Assembly: GCA_030544215.1 (NCBI GenBank)
Contig: JARZZO010000016.1
Coordinates: 33,998,001 to 34,062,000 of the forward strand
Source of the DNA: Zantedeschia hybrid cultivar
Taxonomy: Eukaryota; Streptophyta; Magnoliopsida; Alismatales; Araceae
Direction of reading: 5' to 3'
Length of the DNA: 64,000 nt
In this document: piece by piece, positions 10,756-22,380 of the stretch
Layout: every line of letters begins with the position of its first letter
How positions within the stretch are numbered: position 1 is the stretch's first letter
The notes under the pieces: model-generated
Database searches by the model: none
Told to the model about the DNA's origin: nothing
The model's input: the letters and a program-made list of their open reading frames with translations, nothing else
Translations under genes and position numbers: made by a program

Positions 10756-11443
10756 TGATCGCTTGAAATTATGTGTCATTAAGCATATTCGAACATCAAT
10801 CTTAAAATTTTAATTTCCACATATAATTATTTGAAAAATAGCAAGTGGTGAGATTGGGTCGAATCCACAGGGAAATAGATTTTTAAAGTTGAAAACTTTG
10901 AGTTTTTAGAGGAAAAATAGAGAAGAAAGAAGAGGGAGCATGATGATTTGATTTGTTAAGAATTAAAATTAACCGGACTTACTATGAACTTACAAAAGGA
11001 GCACCCCTAAACGAGCATAATCAAACTATTTACTGAACTAAGACTATCTTTAAAACACTAATTAAAAGTAGAATATAAAATTTGAGTAGTGTCAACAGAA
11101 GAAAAAATAGAAGTTTTAGAAAAAAAAGATGGAGAAAAGATAACTTTTTTCAAATGAGCTACTGTCATTCATTATCAGAACAATATGAAATTTTACAGAT
11201 ACATTGAAAATAAAAAATTAACATAACTTTTATAAGAAAACTTTTACATAAAATATTCTAAATACAATGCAACATGGAGAACTCAAAAACTAGAGAGAGA
11301 AATAGTAGAGAGAGAAAACTGATGTTTGCAGCCGTCGTAGTCCTTCGCGCGGATCCTTGGTAGCCTTGGACTCCTTCCAATGGTCAGTTGCAGTGCCTCG
11401 AATCCACCTCTTGCACTAATAGCCGCTGGTTTGAGAGAGATGT

Positions 11444-11474
<31 letters not shown>

Positions 11475-12464
11475 AAGAGAGAGAGAGAGAGAACAAAATC
11501 TAGAGAGAGAGGGGTCTGCTACAGTACCCGTGGGTACTGTAGCAAAGAGAGGAAGAAAGTGGGAGAGAAATTGAGAGAGAGAATTTCCAAAAAAACAAAA
11601 GCTCTCTTTTTCCTCCCCCTCCTATGGTTTTATAGAATAGAATTCTTAATTCAAACTTTGAATTTCAAATAGGGTAATAAATAGGCTATTAAGCTCCCCC
11701 TTGATTAGTGGATCTTCTTTTAAGCCCATAAAGATTATTTTGAACTTTGAATTTTGAAATAAATATCTTTCTTTTTAAATTTCAGGATTCCCTCCTCCTC
11801 TCTCTCTTGGTTCTATAGAAGAGACTTCTTAATTCCAATTTTGAATTTCAAATCTTCTAATCAATGGGTCCTTAATTGCTTGTATTAAGCTCCCCCTTGA
11901 TTAGAGGATTCTCCATGAATGCATATTTGAAATTTAAATTTGGTGAGGGATATTTCAAAATTCGAATTTTGAATTGAAGAATAAATGTTATTTTCAAGAT
12001 TTTAAAATTAAAATTGAAAATAACATTTTTGAAATTTGAATTCCAAAATTCCCTCTTCTCTCTCTTAGTTGGCTTGTGGTTCCCCTTTTAAAACAAAAAG
12101 AAATACAATCTTGTTCCTTCCAGGATTTGAACCCTGGTCACTTCCTTGAAATCCAAGTAGTCCAACCACCATGTCATCTGCTTGTTCATGACCTGTATTC
12201 ACATAAAATAATAATTAAATTCATACGGCAATAAATCATCCAACTATATATTAAATAATTGCCGAGAAAATCTTATTTAAGAATGAAATTGCTACCCTTA
12301 TTCAATCCATTGAGTGATGATATTTGAAATTTGAATTTTTTTCAAAATTAATATGTTTGAATGCACAACTGATTTATCTGTCATTCCATGTGATTTTATT
12401 CATTAAATTGATAGTAAAGTGTGTAAATTTCATCTGTTATTAATGTAAAATTGTGAACTTATCA
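10756..12464 (-). repeat. Ath1 3' LTR
   Basis: It matches 19932-21629 along its length with scattered substitutions. It includes a GA-rich microsatellite (about 11442-11492) that is shorter in the right copy, and AAATTTGAATTT-type AT-rich stretches. No gene is seen. Confidence 0.92.
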
Positions 12465-13836
12465 CACCCCCCAACTTAATCATTGCTAGTCCCTTAGCAA
12501 TGCAGTCATTTGAAAAATTAGGACTACCATGATTAGTAAAAAGAATCACACTTCATTTTAAAGGATATCTATTGCAAATGGTAGGTAATTTGAATGCAAG
12601 TTTTCATTCTCCCGCCCACTATACTTGGAATCAGGACAGGTGATTGTGCATATCATTTGAGGTGCTTGGAGTTCATTTCTATCCTGTTTGGTATATCGTT
12701 GTCTTCACTGACTCTTAGAGTAGAATTACCCAAGGGAGAGAACAGAAAAAGAGATCTCCAAATTAGTTGGTTAGTTTCGCTTTTCGATTTTCGCCCCGAC
12801 TTAAAACTTTTTAGGATTTGGTCTTATTTTGTTGTGAATGACTTTAGCGCGATTGTTTTGTGCTTTGAGAGTGCATACTTTTTGCCACCCTCTTTATTTT
12901 TTTTGTCTGAGGGGAGGTGCGTACTTTTTGCCACCGTCCTTCCTTTGACTCTTTTGAAGCATATTTATTTGATTTTCATGCTTATGATTGTCCTTTTTCG
13001 AAGTGACCGCCTCCTTAAAGTGTTAAGTGGTTTGATCTCCTATTACGAATCCTAACTTTCCGTTCGTTTGACGTAAAAATAAAAACAGAATGGGTAATTC
13101 TACACTTCGGGTCAACTCCAGCAACTCTACACTTTCAGGATCTTCCACTCTTTCCAAGTTACCGTGTGTGTGTGAAAATCATCCCGTCGTGATTCTTTGT
13201 AGAGAGGGGGGGTTAATTCAAACTTTTACTCAACTTCCTAACTCAATTTTGATCAAGATTCCTTAAATGAATTATGATAGATAAGAATTTCTGTTGGAGT
13301 GTGAAAATTAAGCAATTTTTTTTTGAAAATTTGTGTGAAAAATGAACAAAATTTTTAAAATTTTGTTCATTTTAAACGATTTTATTCAATATGCACTATG
13401 ATTCTCCCCCCAACTTGAATGACATTGTCCTCAATGGCATAGAAATGCACAAAAATTATTTAATATGGAATTCATGATGAGGAGAGATACAACCTGAGGT
13501 GTGACGAGGCTTCTCTCTATTCTCCAAGGTGGATTTTCTAAGTTTTCTAAAAAGAAAATAAAAAGAGAACAATCAAAATAAAAATGAGAAGATTGGGTTG
13601 CCTTCCAATAAGCGCTAAGTTTAACGTCTTCAGCCAGACGCATGTGAGTTCTTATCAACCTGGGTCAATTGATTTGTTGGTATCATTTTGTGTGCCCTGC
13701 TCAGATATTCTCAGAGCCATACTTTTCCTACTCATGAAGTGATGATTTGTCTGATTTGACCATTTGACTACCTCATTCACGCTTACTTCACTTAGACCTT
13801 GGTTCATGTGTAATTCTCCTCTCGACTTAGCATGTC
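12465..13836 (-). other. Ath1 3' untranslated region with two purine tracts
   Basis: Adjacent to the LTR the minus strand reads AAGTTGGGGGGTG (12465-12477), the polypurine tract that primes plus-strand synthesis. A second tract, AAGTTGGGGGGAGA, lies at about 13405-13418. Between them is T-rich sequence with a repeated TACTTTTTGCCACC (12867 and 12908). No env-like or pol frame is recognisable. The deletion that removed RT to integrase must lie between here and the protease. Confidence 0.7.
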
Positions 13837-15419
13837 TCACCATATGAATGTCGTGCATGCGATCAGACTGTAAGTAATTGTGCTCAAATTCAAGAGGAGA
13901 TATAGGAGATGACAGTGTTCACCTAGGGTGCAACTTTGGTTAAGCGAGTGAGGCAAATTGTGAAGTGAATTAATGTCCTTCGTGTAGAATAAAGACTGTT
14001 CAAACTCCAAATTCTCTTCTATGAGAAAGAGGAACTGTTCTAAATCCGGACTATCATCTACCATATTATTCATGGCATGCACTGTATAACAACCCTCATT
14101 CCGATCCAAGTACTTAGGAGCTTGAAAAATATTGATCCCAATCTGTCGGTCCCCAAAAGATATGCCCATCTTACCTGTCGCACAATTGATATTTGCCTTT
14201 GTTGTAGCTAAGAATGGACGTCCTAGAATGATTGGAGTGTGAATCAAATCTGAGGATGGGGCCATATCCAAGATAAGGAAGTCCACGGGGAAGTAGCAAT
14301 CTTCGATTTGGACAATTACATCCTCAATGAGTCCTCGTGGCACTTTAATTGATCGATCTGCCAGTTGGAGAATAATAGGAGTGGCCTTCAGTTCTCCAAG
14401 ATCTAGTTGTTCATAGGCAGAAGTGGGCAAAAGGTTTACACTAGCCCCAAGATCAAGAAGTGCCTTGTCAAATGTGATTCCTTCAATAACACAAGAGATA
14501 AGTGGAGCCCCAGGATCTTTCATCTTTTTGGGCAATTGGTTAAGCAAAATGGCACTCACTTCTTCAGACAAAAAGACCTTATGATTTGTTTTGGATTCTC
14601 TCTTATGAGTACAAAGTTCTTTTAAAAATTTGGCATAGGCCGGCACATGTTGGATTGCATCAACCAATGGTATGTTAATGTGAACTTGTTTAAATAAGTC
14701 CATTAACTGTTCATTTTTTACTTGAATTTGATGCTTTCTTTTATCTTTGTCATTCTCTAAAGCTTGTGGAAAAGGGATTTTTAGTTTATAATTCTCAGGA
14801 CATTCCTTCATTTTTCCTTTTCCTTGACTGATATTGGATTGTTCATCCTCATCTTCATCTTCTTCTTCTTCTTCTTCTTCATTCTGTTCAGGATTGGGCT
14901 GACTAGATCCTTGATTTGGATAAGGATCCGGTAAGACTTTACCACTTCTTAAGGCCAAAATTGCTTTCGCATTTTCTAACTGTGGGCCTCTTGGTGGATT
15001 TGAGCCCATTTGAGGTTGGGCTTGAGGATTAGGTAGGATTGGTTGATGTTGGAAATCCGGAGGATAGTTTCGCGGGTTTGCAATGGGTTGACTTGGTAAT
15101 GGGCCAACTTCCCTCCTCATTGTTGTATCAGCCATTTGACCCAATTGGACTTTTAATTTCGAAATGGATTGTTGTTGAGAGATGACCAATTGATGCAATT
15201 GTTGCTGTTGTTGTTGTTGATTCATGAGTAATTGTTGCAGCATATTGAATTTGTCATCATTTTGATTTGATGGCTGATGTTGTGGGATTTGATATGGAGA
15301 TTGAGAGAACATATTCTGATTGTTATTGGGCTGAAAGTAAGGAGCTTGAGCTTGGGACTGGATAGGTTGGCTTTTATTGAAAGATTGATTTGGATAGTAA
15401 TTCTGTTGATGGGCCCTGT
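13837..15419 (-). pseudogene. gag: Ath1 gag C-terminus and protease
   Basis: A long open segment. The N-terminal part is rich in Gln, Pro and Asn with a Glu/Asp tract, as in Athila gag. Then comes PAYAKFLKELCTHKR, and a retropepsin-like core: the loop KALLDLGASVNLLP (Asp-Leu-Gly in place of Asp-Ser/Thr-Gly), LADRSIKVPRGLIEDV and IILGRPFLAT. These are hallmark Athila protease strings. The open frame runs past 15419 into soloB only by chance; the true gene continues at 17767. After the protease the frame ends at 13837 without any RT. Confidence 0.88.
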
Positions 15420-17761
15420 TGTAAGGACCGAGACTTTCGGATCCGGTTTTCAGGTCGGGCCCTGTTGTTCTAGCCCTGGCGAGGGGCGGGAGTTCTGAGT
15501 CGAATCGCGTCAGGACCCCGAGACGCGTTTTAAACGGCGTCCACCGTGGCAGACGCGTTTCAGGTTCTGCCACGTGGGTGCCACGTGGACTGACCTTGGG
15601 CCGCGAGAGTACGGCCCTGTCAGGTCGTCTGAACGGCGTCCGTGTGGGTCGACGCCTTTCAGACTGCGACTCTGGGTGTGTCAGAGTACGGCCCTGACAA
15701 GTTGTCTGAATGGCGTCTGTGTAGGATGACGCGTTTCAGAATCTTGTCAGAGCGGCCGTCATGTCACCTGATAGGCGTCCGTGCATGTCGACGCGTTTTA
15801 GCCAGTTTCTAGTTAACCCCGCGAGCCCTCCTTCTTTCCCTCATTTTCTCCTACTCACCTTCTCTCCTTCTCCTCCGGCGACGGCGGCGACCCCCCTCCT
15901 CCTCCCTCTTTTCCTCACACCATTTCGCCTCTCCCTCCACTCCATCCTCTACCTGGCTCCTACCCCTACCACCTCCACTTCCACTGCGGCGTTCTACTCT
16001 CCGGACGGCGGCCGACGTCACGGTGGGGCTAGGACGACCTCGGCGGTACCGGCGGCGGCGTGGGGCGAGACAGGCGGACGGCTTGAAGCTCGGAGGCGTT
16101 CGAGTGTCCGGTAGGGTGACGGTTCCCACGGCTTTGTGTTTAAACCATGTTTTCCCCCGTTTATGCATGTTGTGGATCCTTGGTTTTGGGGGGTAGAATG
16201 AGCATGTTTAGGAGTTCTTTTGATGATATGGGGGATTTGCTATGATCGAGATTTCCTATGGATTGTGTGCCCTCTTTCTCCTCCGTTTTTGGGTATTTTG
16301 GGGCTGTTTGGGTTGAAAAGGGGAGCCCTCGGGCTCATGGCAACTCTGGTTCCTGGGGTTGAAAGACGTCGTGCATGGACGACGCCTTTTCAAAGGGCGT
16401 CGGGCCATCACGACGCCTTTTTAGACAGGAATCGCCTGACTGAGAGTCTGCCAATTTGGGATTCTGGGACTAAAAGACGTCATGGGTGGTCGACGCGTTT
16501 TGAATAGCGTCGGGTAGCCATGACGCCTTTTTAAGGCAGAAATCCCCTGTTTAAAGATTTCGGAAAATCCTGGTTTCCTGTGCTGAATGGCGTCTGGGGA
16601 TGTCGACGCCTTTTAAACGGCGTCCTCTGGTGTCGACGCCTTTTAAGGCCAGATTCTGAAGACTGATTTATATGAACCTATACATGGAGCTTGAATGGCG
16701 TCGACCTCGGTCGACGCGATTCAAGACAGAATCCCACTAATTCATGCCAGTAAAACGTGTTCATACTGCTAGATAGCTGGTTAGCACATGTTTTAGTGCA
16801 CCCGATAGAGATGGATTCTTCATGATCGGATGATTCTATGTGTGTTATGCGATCGCGGGCTTTTCACGTGACCGGATCGCACTGTGTTGGGTTTTCAGTT
16901 ACTGTGGACCTGGAGTGACATTATAGCACTTTATCACCCTGTGCTGGTGGGGGCGTGAGCACAGCGCCGGTGGGGGCGTGGGCGGGGTGACGCCTAGTGA
17001 GAGAGGGTCACCTGGTGAACCCCGGGGTCAGGTAGTACCGGTGTCGGAGTGGTACATTCGGAGAGTCACTCATGCTGAGGGAAGGGGTAGTCACCTGAGC
17101 CGGTTGGGCCGGAGTAGCGAGCGTGCTATCCGAGGGGCTACTCCTTGGTCTCAGCGGGTCGACGTTTTTCCCACCGTTGTTTGTACGGTCGGCGAGTTCT
17201 ATCGAGACGGCAGTTGTGGGTTTTCTAACGGCTGATTTAGAATGTGCATGATTATTATATTTCGACTGCATGTGTTCTCACGTAGAGAATTAGATATCAT
17301 ACCTGCCACTACACTTGTTACTCTACTGTTAGCTGTACTTTACACTTGTGGGTGTGTGCGTGGGCAGTGGGGATCGAAGGATCCCTACTGAGTCTTGTCT
17401 TGAGACTCACCCCTGCGGTTTTCAGGTGAGGACTCCCAGCAGACTTAGAGCAGCGTGTGCGGCCGGGTATGGTGTGCCTTCAGCAGTTGTTCCGGGGTAT
17501 GCCCCGATGTAGTTGTTATTTATCTTTGGCCTGTATGTTTAATTATTTCCTTCTGTTGGAGAATGTAATTATTTGCTGTTTCGAGTCGCATTGTAATAAT
17601 TTTAATTCCTTCACTTTTATTTCAAGTCAATGCGATGTGAATGTTTAGCTTAGTTTATTATTTATTTCCCATACTTACTAGATCCTGGTTTGGTCCCAAA
17701 TTAATGATTCGGTACCCATTTAGTAATCGGATCCCCGATTATAGGGTGGCGGGTCGTTACA
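15420..17761 (+). mobile_element. soloB: solo Gypsy LTR (GTTACA family) in Ath1 gag
   Basis: TGTAAGGACC (15420) to GGGTCGTTACA (17761), with CCTGT duplicated at 15415-15419 and 17762-17766. It is 2342 bp and relates to soloA, soloC and the GypE LTR, but lies in plus sense. A sense open frame (15761-16114, 117 codons) ends in an Arg/Ser-rich stretch resembling frames in soloA and soloC, but other frames are open there too. Confidence 0.93.
15485..16740. repeat. GCGTCG-type inverted repeat array in soloB
   Basis: Units like those of soloA occur in two groups, about 15500-15800 and 16360-16740. Examples are 15525-15565, 15630-15665, 16366-16425 (two units) and 16580-16645 (two units), on both sides of the GC-rich block at 15870-16110. 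The two-group layout is the same as in soloA. Confidence 0.78.
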
Positions 17762-17766
17762 CCTGT

Positions 17767-18052
17767 TCTAAAAGTTTTGTGCTTGTGGATTTGGAGCTTG
17801 GGTTTATTGAGATTTCCATGAAAAATTAGGATGATTCTTCCAGCCAGGGTTGTAGGTGTTAGAATATGGATCATGATTGGGCTTTGAATAACCTCGGGCT
17901 GCTTGGACTTATTCTTGGATGAATGGTGGCAATTGGGCCACCGTAGGACACTCACTGACATGGTGAGTTGGGCTGGCACAAAGACTACAAGCTTCTTGAT
18001 AAGATGGAGAAGATTCTGAGTAAGGTCTTGATTGTGCATGGATATTAGATCC
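17767..18052 (-). pseudogene. gag: Ath1 gag zinc knuckle segment
   Basis: Between the gag core and soloB the minus strand encodes a CCHC knuckle: CSLCASPTHHVSEC, at about 17947-17993, matching C-x2-C-x4-H-x4-C, followed by a PPFIQE-like string. Such knuckles in gag bind the genomic RNA. The reading continues across soloB into the Gln-rich part at 15419. Confidence 0.75.
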
Positions 18053-18901
18053 TTAGTTATTCGAAGCTAGGACTTGGTCTAGCTTTTGGACCATAAGATC
18101 TATTTTGCTCATTTGTTGGGCCAGAAGGTCCACCTTATCCAACTTTTGGGCCAAGGCATTGATGTCCATCTTAGGTTCAAATTCTCCTCTATTTCTTATT
18201 TCATAGATTCCAGTTTGTTTGGATGTTCCCACAGATCTTTCATATGATGAAAGTGATGCATGATTTATTGAATTTTCACTTAGCATTTCAAACAAATCAT
18301 AAGCTTCCTCCTCACTTTTACTCATGAATGCTCCTCCACAAGATGCATCTACCATTTGCCTATATTGTGCATCCAAGCCTTCATAGAATGCTTGCACAAT
18401 TTGCCATCTAGACAATCCGTGGTGTGGACATTTTCTCAACAATTCCTTCAATCGTTCCCAAGATTCATGGATTTGTTCTCCCGGTAATTGTGAGAATCTA
18501 GTTATAGCCCTTCTCATGGTATTTGTTCTCCCAATATGATAGAATTTTTTCAAGAATTCTTGTTGCATTTCGGGCCAAGTCCTAATGGGCTTCCCTATCG
18601 TTCCAAGCCAATATTTGGCTTTATCCTTAAGTGAGAAAGGAAATAGGGTAAGTCGAAGGGTATCCTCCGTGAAATCTTGAATTTTCACGGTTGAACAAAT
18701 CTCAAAAAATTCATCCAAATGTTTATATGGATCTTCATTGGTATTCCCATAAAAAGATGGGAGCATTTGGATGGTGCTTGGCTTGATCTCATAATGGCTA
18801 GCATGGACATTAGGCAATTGGATACAAGATGAAGGATTATAATCTTGAGGAATGAAGTATTCCTTCATTTGTTTAGGCATTTGTTGATTATTTCCAGCCA
18901 T
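18053..18901 (-). pseudogene. gag: Ath1 gag core (capsid-like)
   Basis: A 282-residue open segment. Strong Athila gag features are visible: a FYGNTNEDPYKHLDEFFEIC string (about 49-69), FPFSLKDKAKYWL (about 87-99) and IHESWERLKELLRKCPHHG (about 139-157). The start at 18901 (MAGNNQQMPKQM) precedes the conserved region and follows AT-rich leader, so it is a plausible true start. The protein would form the particle shell. The frame ends in a stop at 18053, just before the zinc knuckle. Confidence 0.88.
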
Positions 18902-19910
18902 TTGATGTTGAATACTAGTTTGGTGATGTAGGTATCTCTCAATTTCCTTGAATGGGTTTGATAATATATGGCTTTTGAGATCTTCTACCTAGCATATACT
19001 AGACCAAGATGAGATGAGAATGGTTGTTTTTGTTATTTTTATAATTTTTATGTTTATTTATGTAAGGACAAACAAGTTAACAACAAATTCCTAATGACCT
19101 AGGTGTATCCTAGACTTAAGAATGAGATTTCTCACAAAATGGCTATAATTCACTATGAATCACCCCTACAATAGATCAATCGGCCAGGTAAGAGGTGGGA
19201 TAGTGGGAGGCTCCCCCTACTTTCGTAGGGACCTAATTAAATAACCACTTGTCCACTTAGGCATTTGCCTTTGTAACCTTTAGCCTAGACATCGTTGCCC
19301 AAAGTAGAAATGAATTCAAAGCTCGGTCCAATCATAGTGTGAACCCTAGGTGCAATTGCTATTCGATTTTTATTGGGCTTGGGACAATGCAAGATGAAGT
19401 GTTTGTGGTTTGTGGGCCAAGAAAGGGTGATGAAATCCCCACCTTATCTTGTTATGAAGATGCCCTCAAATTATTTTATCAATGAAATGCACACCACAAT
19501 TGAATCAAGTTTATTTTGTGTAATAATGAAATGACAATGCATGAACATGTTATTTGCACAATTTAGAAAGACTTACCTTGCCTCCTGCACTCTTCAACAT
19601 GAATCAAATGACAAAAATTTAAAACTAATGCATTCCTAAATGATGCATGTCCTAAAACATGATAGTTTGGTTTCTAATTTTAAAATGCATTTTTTTATTT
19701 GTTTTTCTGATTTTTTTTTATTTAATGAGGTCTATATCTATTCTAAGCAAATATGAAAATAAAAATATTAAAGAAATTGGAACAAACTCACCAAGTTGAG
19801 CTTTCCTTTTGTCTTTTTTTTTCTTTTAAATTCCTGCAAAAAGAGAAAATGAATGTGAGTATGGATTTATACAAATGGACCCAAAATATTCAAAATTAAA
19901 ATTATAATTC
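18902..19910 (-). other. Ath1 leader
   Basis: Sequence between the primer site and gag. AT-rich, with no frame of note and no recognisable domain. Athila-type elements have long leaders like this. Confidence 0.7.
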
Positions 19911-19930
19911 CCCGGCAACGGCGTCAAAAA
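19911..19930 (-). other. Ath1 primer binding site
   Basis: The minus strand reads TTGACGCCGTTGCCGGGG next to the LTR end. TGGCGCCGTTGCCGGGG is the usual Athila site (assigned to tRNA-Asp in described elements); here one base differs. Confidence 0.85.
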
Positions 19931-19931
19931 T

Positions 19932-21629
19932 TGATCGCTTGAAATTATGTGTCGTTAAGCATATTCGAACATCAATCTTAAAATTCCAATTTCCACATAT
20001 AATTATTTGAAAAATAGCAAGTGGTGAGATTGGGTCGAATCCACAGGGAAATAGATTTTTAAAATTGAAAATTTTGAGTTTTTAGAGGAAAAAAAGAGAA
20101 GAAAGAAGAGGGAGCATGATGATTTGATTTGTTAAGAATTAAAATTAACCGGACTTACTATGAACTCACAAAATGAGCACCCCTAAACGAGCATAATCAG
20201 AACATTTACTGAACTAAGACTACCTCTAAAACACTAATTAAAAGTAGAATATAAAATTTAAGTAGTGTCAACAGAGGAAAAAATAAAAGTTGTAGAATAA
20301 GAAGATGGAGAAAAGATAACTTTTTTCGAAGGAGCTACTGTAATTAATAATTAGAACAATATGAAATTTTACAGAGACATTGGAAATCAAAAATTAACAT
20401 AACTTTTATGAGAAAACTTTTACATAAAATATTCGAAATACAGTGTAACATGGAGAACTCAAAAACTAGAGAGAGAGACAGTGGAGAGAGAAAACTGATG
20501 TTTGCAGCCGTCGTAGACCTTCGCGCGGATTCTTGGTAGCCTTAGACTCCTTCCAATAGTTAGTTACAGTGCCTCGAATCCACCTCTTGCACTAATAGCC
20601 GCTGGTTTGAGAGAGATGTAGAAAGAGAGAGAGAGAGCGAAAGAGAGAGAGAAAGAACAAAAGCTAGAGAGAGAGGGGGCTGCTACAGTACCCGCGGGTA
20701 CTATAGCAAAGAGAGGAAGAAAGTGGGAGAGAAATTGAGAGAGAGAATTTTCAAAAAAACAAAAGCTCCCTTTTTCCTCCCCCCTCCTATGGTTTTATAG
20801 AAGAGAATTCTTAATTCAAATTTTGAATTTCAAATAGAGTAATAAATAGGCTATTAAGCTCCCCCTTGATTAGTGGATCTTCTTTTAAGCCCACAAAGAT
20901 TATTTTGAATTTTGAATTTCGAAATAAATATCTTTCTTTTTAAATTTCAGGATTCCCTCCTCCTCTCTCTCTTGGTTTTATAAACTAGAATTCTTAATTC
21001 AAATTTTGAATTTCAAATCTTCTAATCAATGGGTCCTTAATTGCTTGTATTAAGCTCCCCCTTGATTAGAGGATTCTCTATGAATGCATATTTGAAATTT
21101 AAATTTGGAGAGGGATATTTAAAAATTCGAATTTTGAATTGAAGAATAAATGTTATTTTCGAGATTTTGAAATTCAAATTAAAAATAACATTTTTGAAAT
21201 TTGAATTCCAAAATTCCCTCTTCTCTCTCTTAGTTGCCTTGTAGTTCTCCTTTTAAGACAAAAAGAAATACAATCTTGTTCCTTCCAGGATTCAAACCCT
21301 AGTCACTTCCTTGAAATCCAAGTAGTCCAACCACCATGCCATCTACTTGTTTATGTCTTGTATTCACATAAAATAGTAGTTAAGTTCATGCGGCAATAAA
21401 TCATTCAACTATACATTAAATAATTGCCGAGAAAATCTTATTTAAGAATGAAATTGCTACCCTTATTCAATCCATAGAGTGATGATATTTGAAATTCGAA
21501 TTTTTTTCAAAATTGATATGTTTAAATGCACAAATGATTTATCTATCATACCATGTGATTTTATTCATTAAATTGATAGCAAAGTGTGTAAATTTCATCT
21601 GTTATTTATGTAAAATTGTGAAGTTATCA
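19932..21629 (-). repeat. Ath1 5' LTR
   Basis: The partner of 10756-12464. It is the promoter-bearing copy in the element's sense direction. No gene is seen. The modest divergence from the other LTR puts Ath1 between CopA (older) and CopB (younger looking). Confidence 0.92.
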
Positions 21630-21634
21630 GTTTG

Positions 21635-22375
21635 CAGACTCATGATATAAACCGTTATATTGTGTCTGTGTGTGTGTTTGACTGTCTGGCTCAAGTCAAA
21701 CCGCAGTGCTATCCATGACCACACTAATGACATTTATATGATGCGTGTGTTTTATTTTAATTATGAATCAAATTTACTAGGTTATTAGTGTATATAATAT
21801 ATTTGATATATTTAATACTATCACCTAGGATGAGACCAAAGTAAATAAATAAAACCTTCGTAACAAATTCTAAGCCGTAGCGCGAGTCATTAAGAATGCA
21901 CTGTGTGGCTCTCCATCAATATGATTAATAGAACTTAGTTCAGTAATGGCAGATACTATGTGTTTATCCGAGGTTTTCCATTGTCTGTTGAGAGGACTAT
22001 TGATCATGGCATAAAATACCTTTGGATAAGAATAGAGGAATGATATAGTTATCCACGTGTTTATCCGGGAACTATATTTCTACTCTATTCTATCACGTAT
22101 TGATGGTAATGCTTAGACCGGGGATAAGGGTCTACTGTGTTTACCATGGACCAATAATAGCCTGGGGGCCGAAATATGATCGGATATTGCAAGGAGTTGC
22201 AATTATCAAGAGATGATTGCTCTGAGATAACGGTATGATACTACGTGTTTACCCGAGGTCATACCATGATGCTTGGAGATTATGATCCCCATTAGGAGAC
22301 AGTCGGCGTCTCCCGTTTTGTACATCTGAAGGTTATACAATCCAACGAAAATTAGTGGGAGTAAAACTAGATAAA
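21635..22375 (+). promoter_or_regulatory. CopA leader, distal part, with five spaced motif copies
   Basis: The leader resumes after Ath1. A first motif, GTGCTATCCATGACCACA, lies at 21706. Four copies of GTGTTTATCCGAGG-like sequence follow, with cores at 21960, 22057, 22137 and 22245 (spacings 97, 80 and 108). CopB and CopC have their own versions at almost the same spacings. The last copy is about 203 nt before the gag start once CopB is removed. No open frame explains this. Confidence 0.75.
22288..22359 (+). promoter_or_regulatory. CopA predicted three-way junction before gag
   Basis: Outer arms CCCATTA (22288-22294) and TAGTGGG (22353-22359) pair with one G-U. Inside, GGAGAC and GTCTCC (22295-22313) form one stem. 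A second stem is TTGTA with TACAA (22318-22340). CopB shows the same layout with a C-G pair where CopA has T-A. After removal of CopB it ends about 90 nt before the gag ATG. Confidence 0.65.
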
Positions 22376-22380
22376 CAAAG

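Larger units (their letters stand above)
10756..21629 (-). mobile_element. Ath1: Athila-like Ty3/Gypsy element, internally deleted
   Basis: The plus strand reads TGATCGCTTG to AGTTATCA, with GTTTG duplicated at 10751-10755 and 21630-21634. LTRs are 1709 and 1698 bp. The primer site of the GCCGTTGCCGGGG type lies beside the right LTR, so the sense is minus. It holds gag and a protease with strong Athila character, but no reverse transcriptase, RNase H or integrase, so it cannot move by itself. Without soloB it is about 8.5 kb. It sits in the CopA leader. Confidence 0.9.

Noticed and set aside
11388..11672. 94-codon frame rich in Arg and Glu
   Set aside because: Translation of a GA microsatellite in the Ath1 LTR.
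12594..13055. 153-codon plus-strand frame in Ath1 that looks membrane-like (rich in Leu, Phe, Ile)
   Set aside because: It is antisense to the element and comes from T-rich 3' untranslated sequence; hydrophobic residues follow from T-rich codons. No env-like gene in sense.
15420..15573. Start of the long minus-strand frame at 15573 as a true gag start
   Set aside because: That part lies in soloB, which inserted into the gene; the frame is open across the junction by chance.
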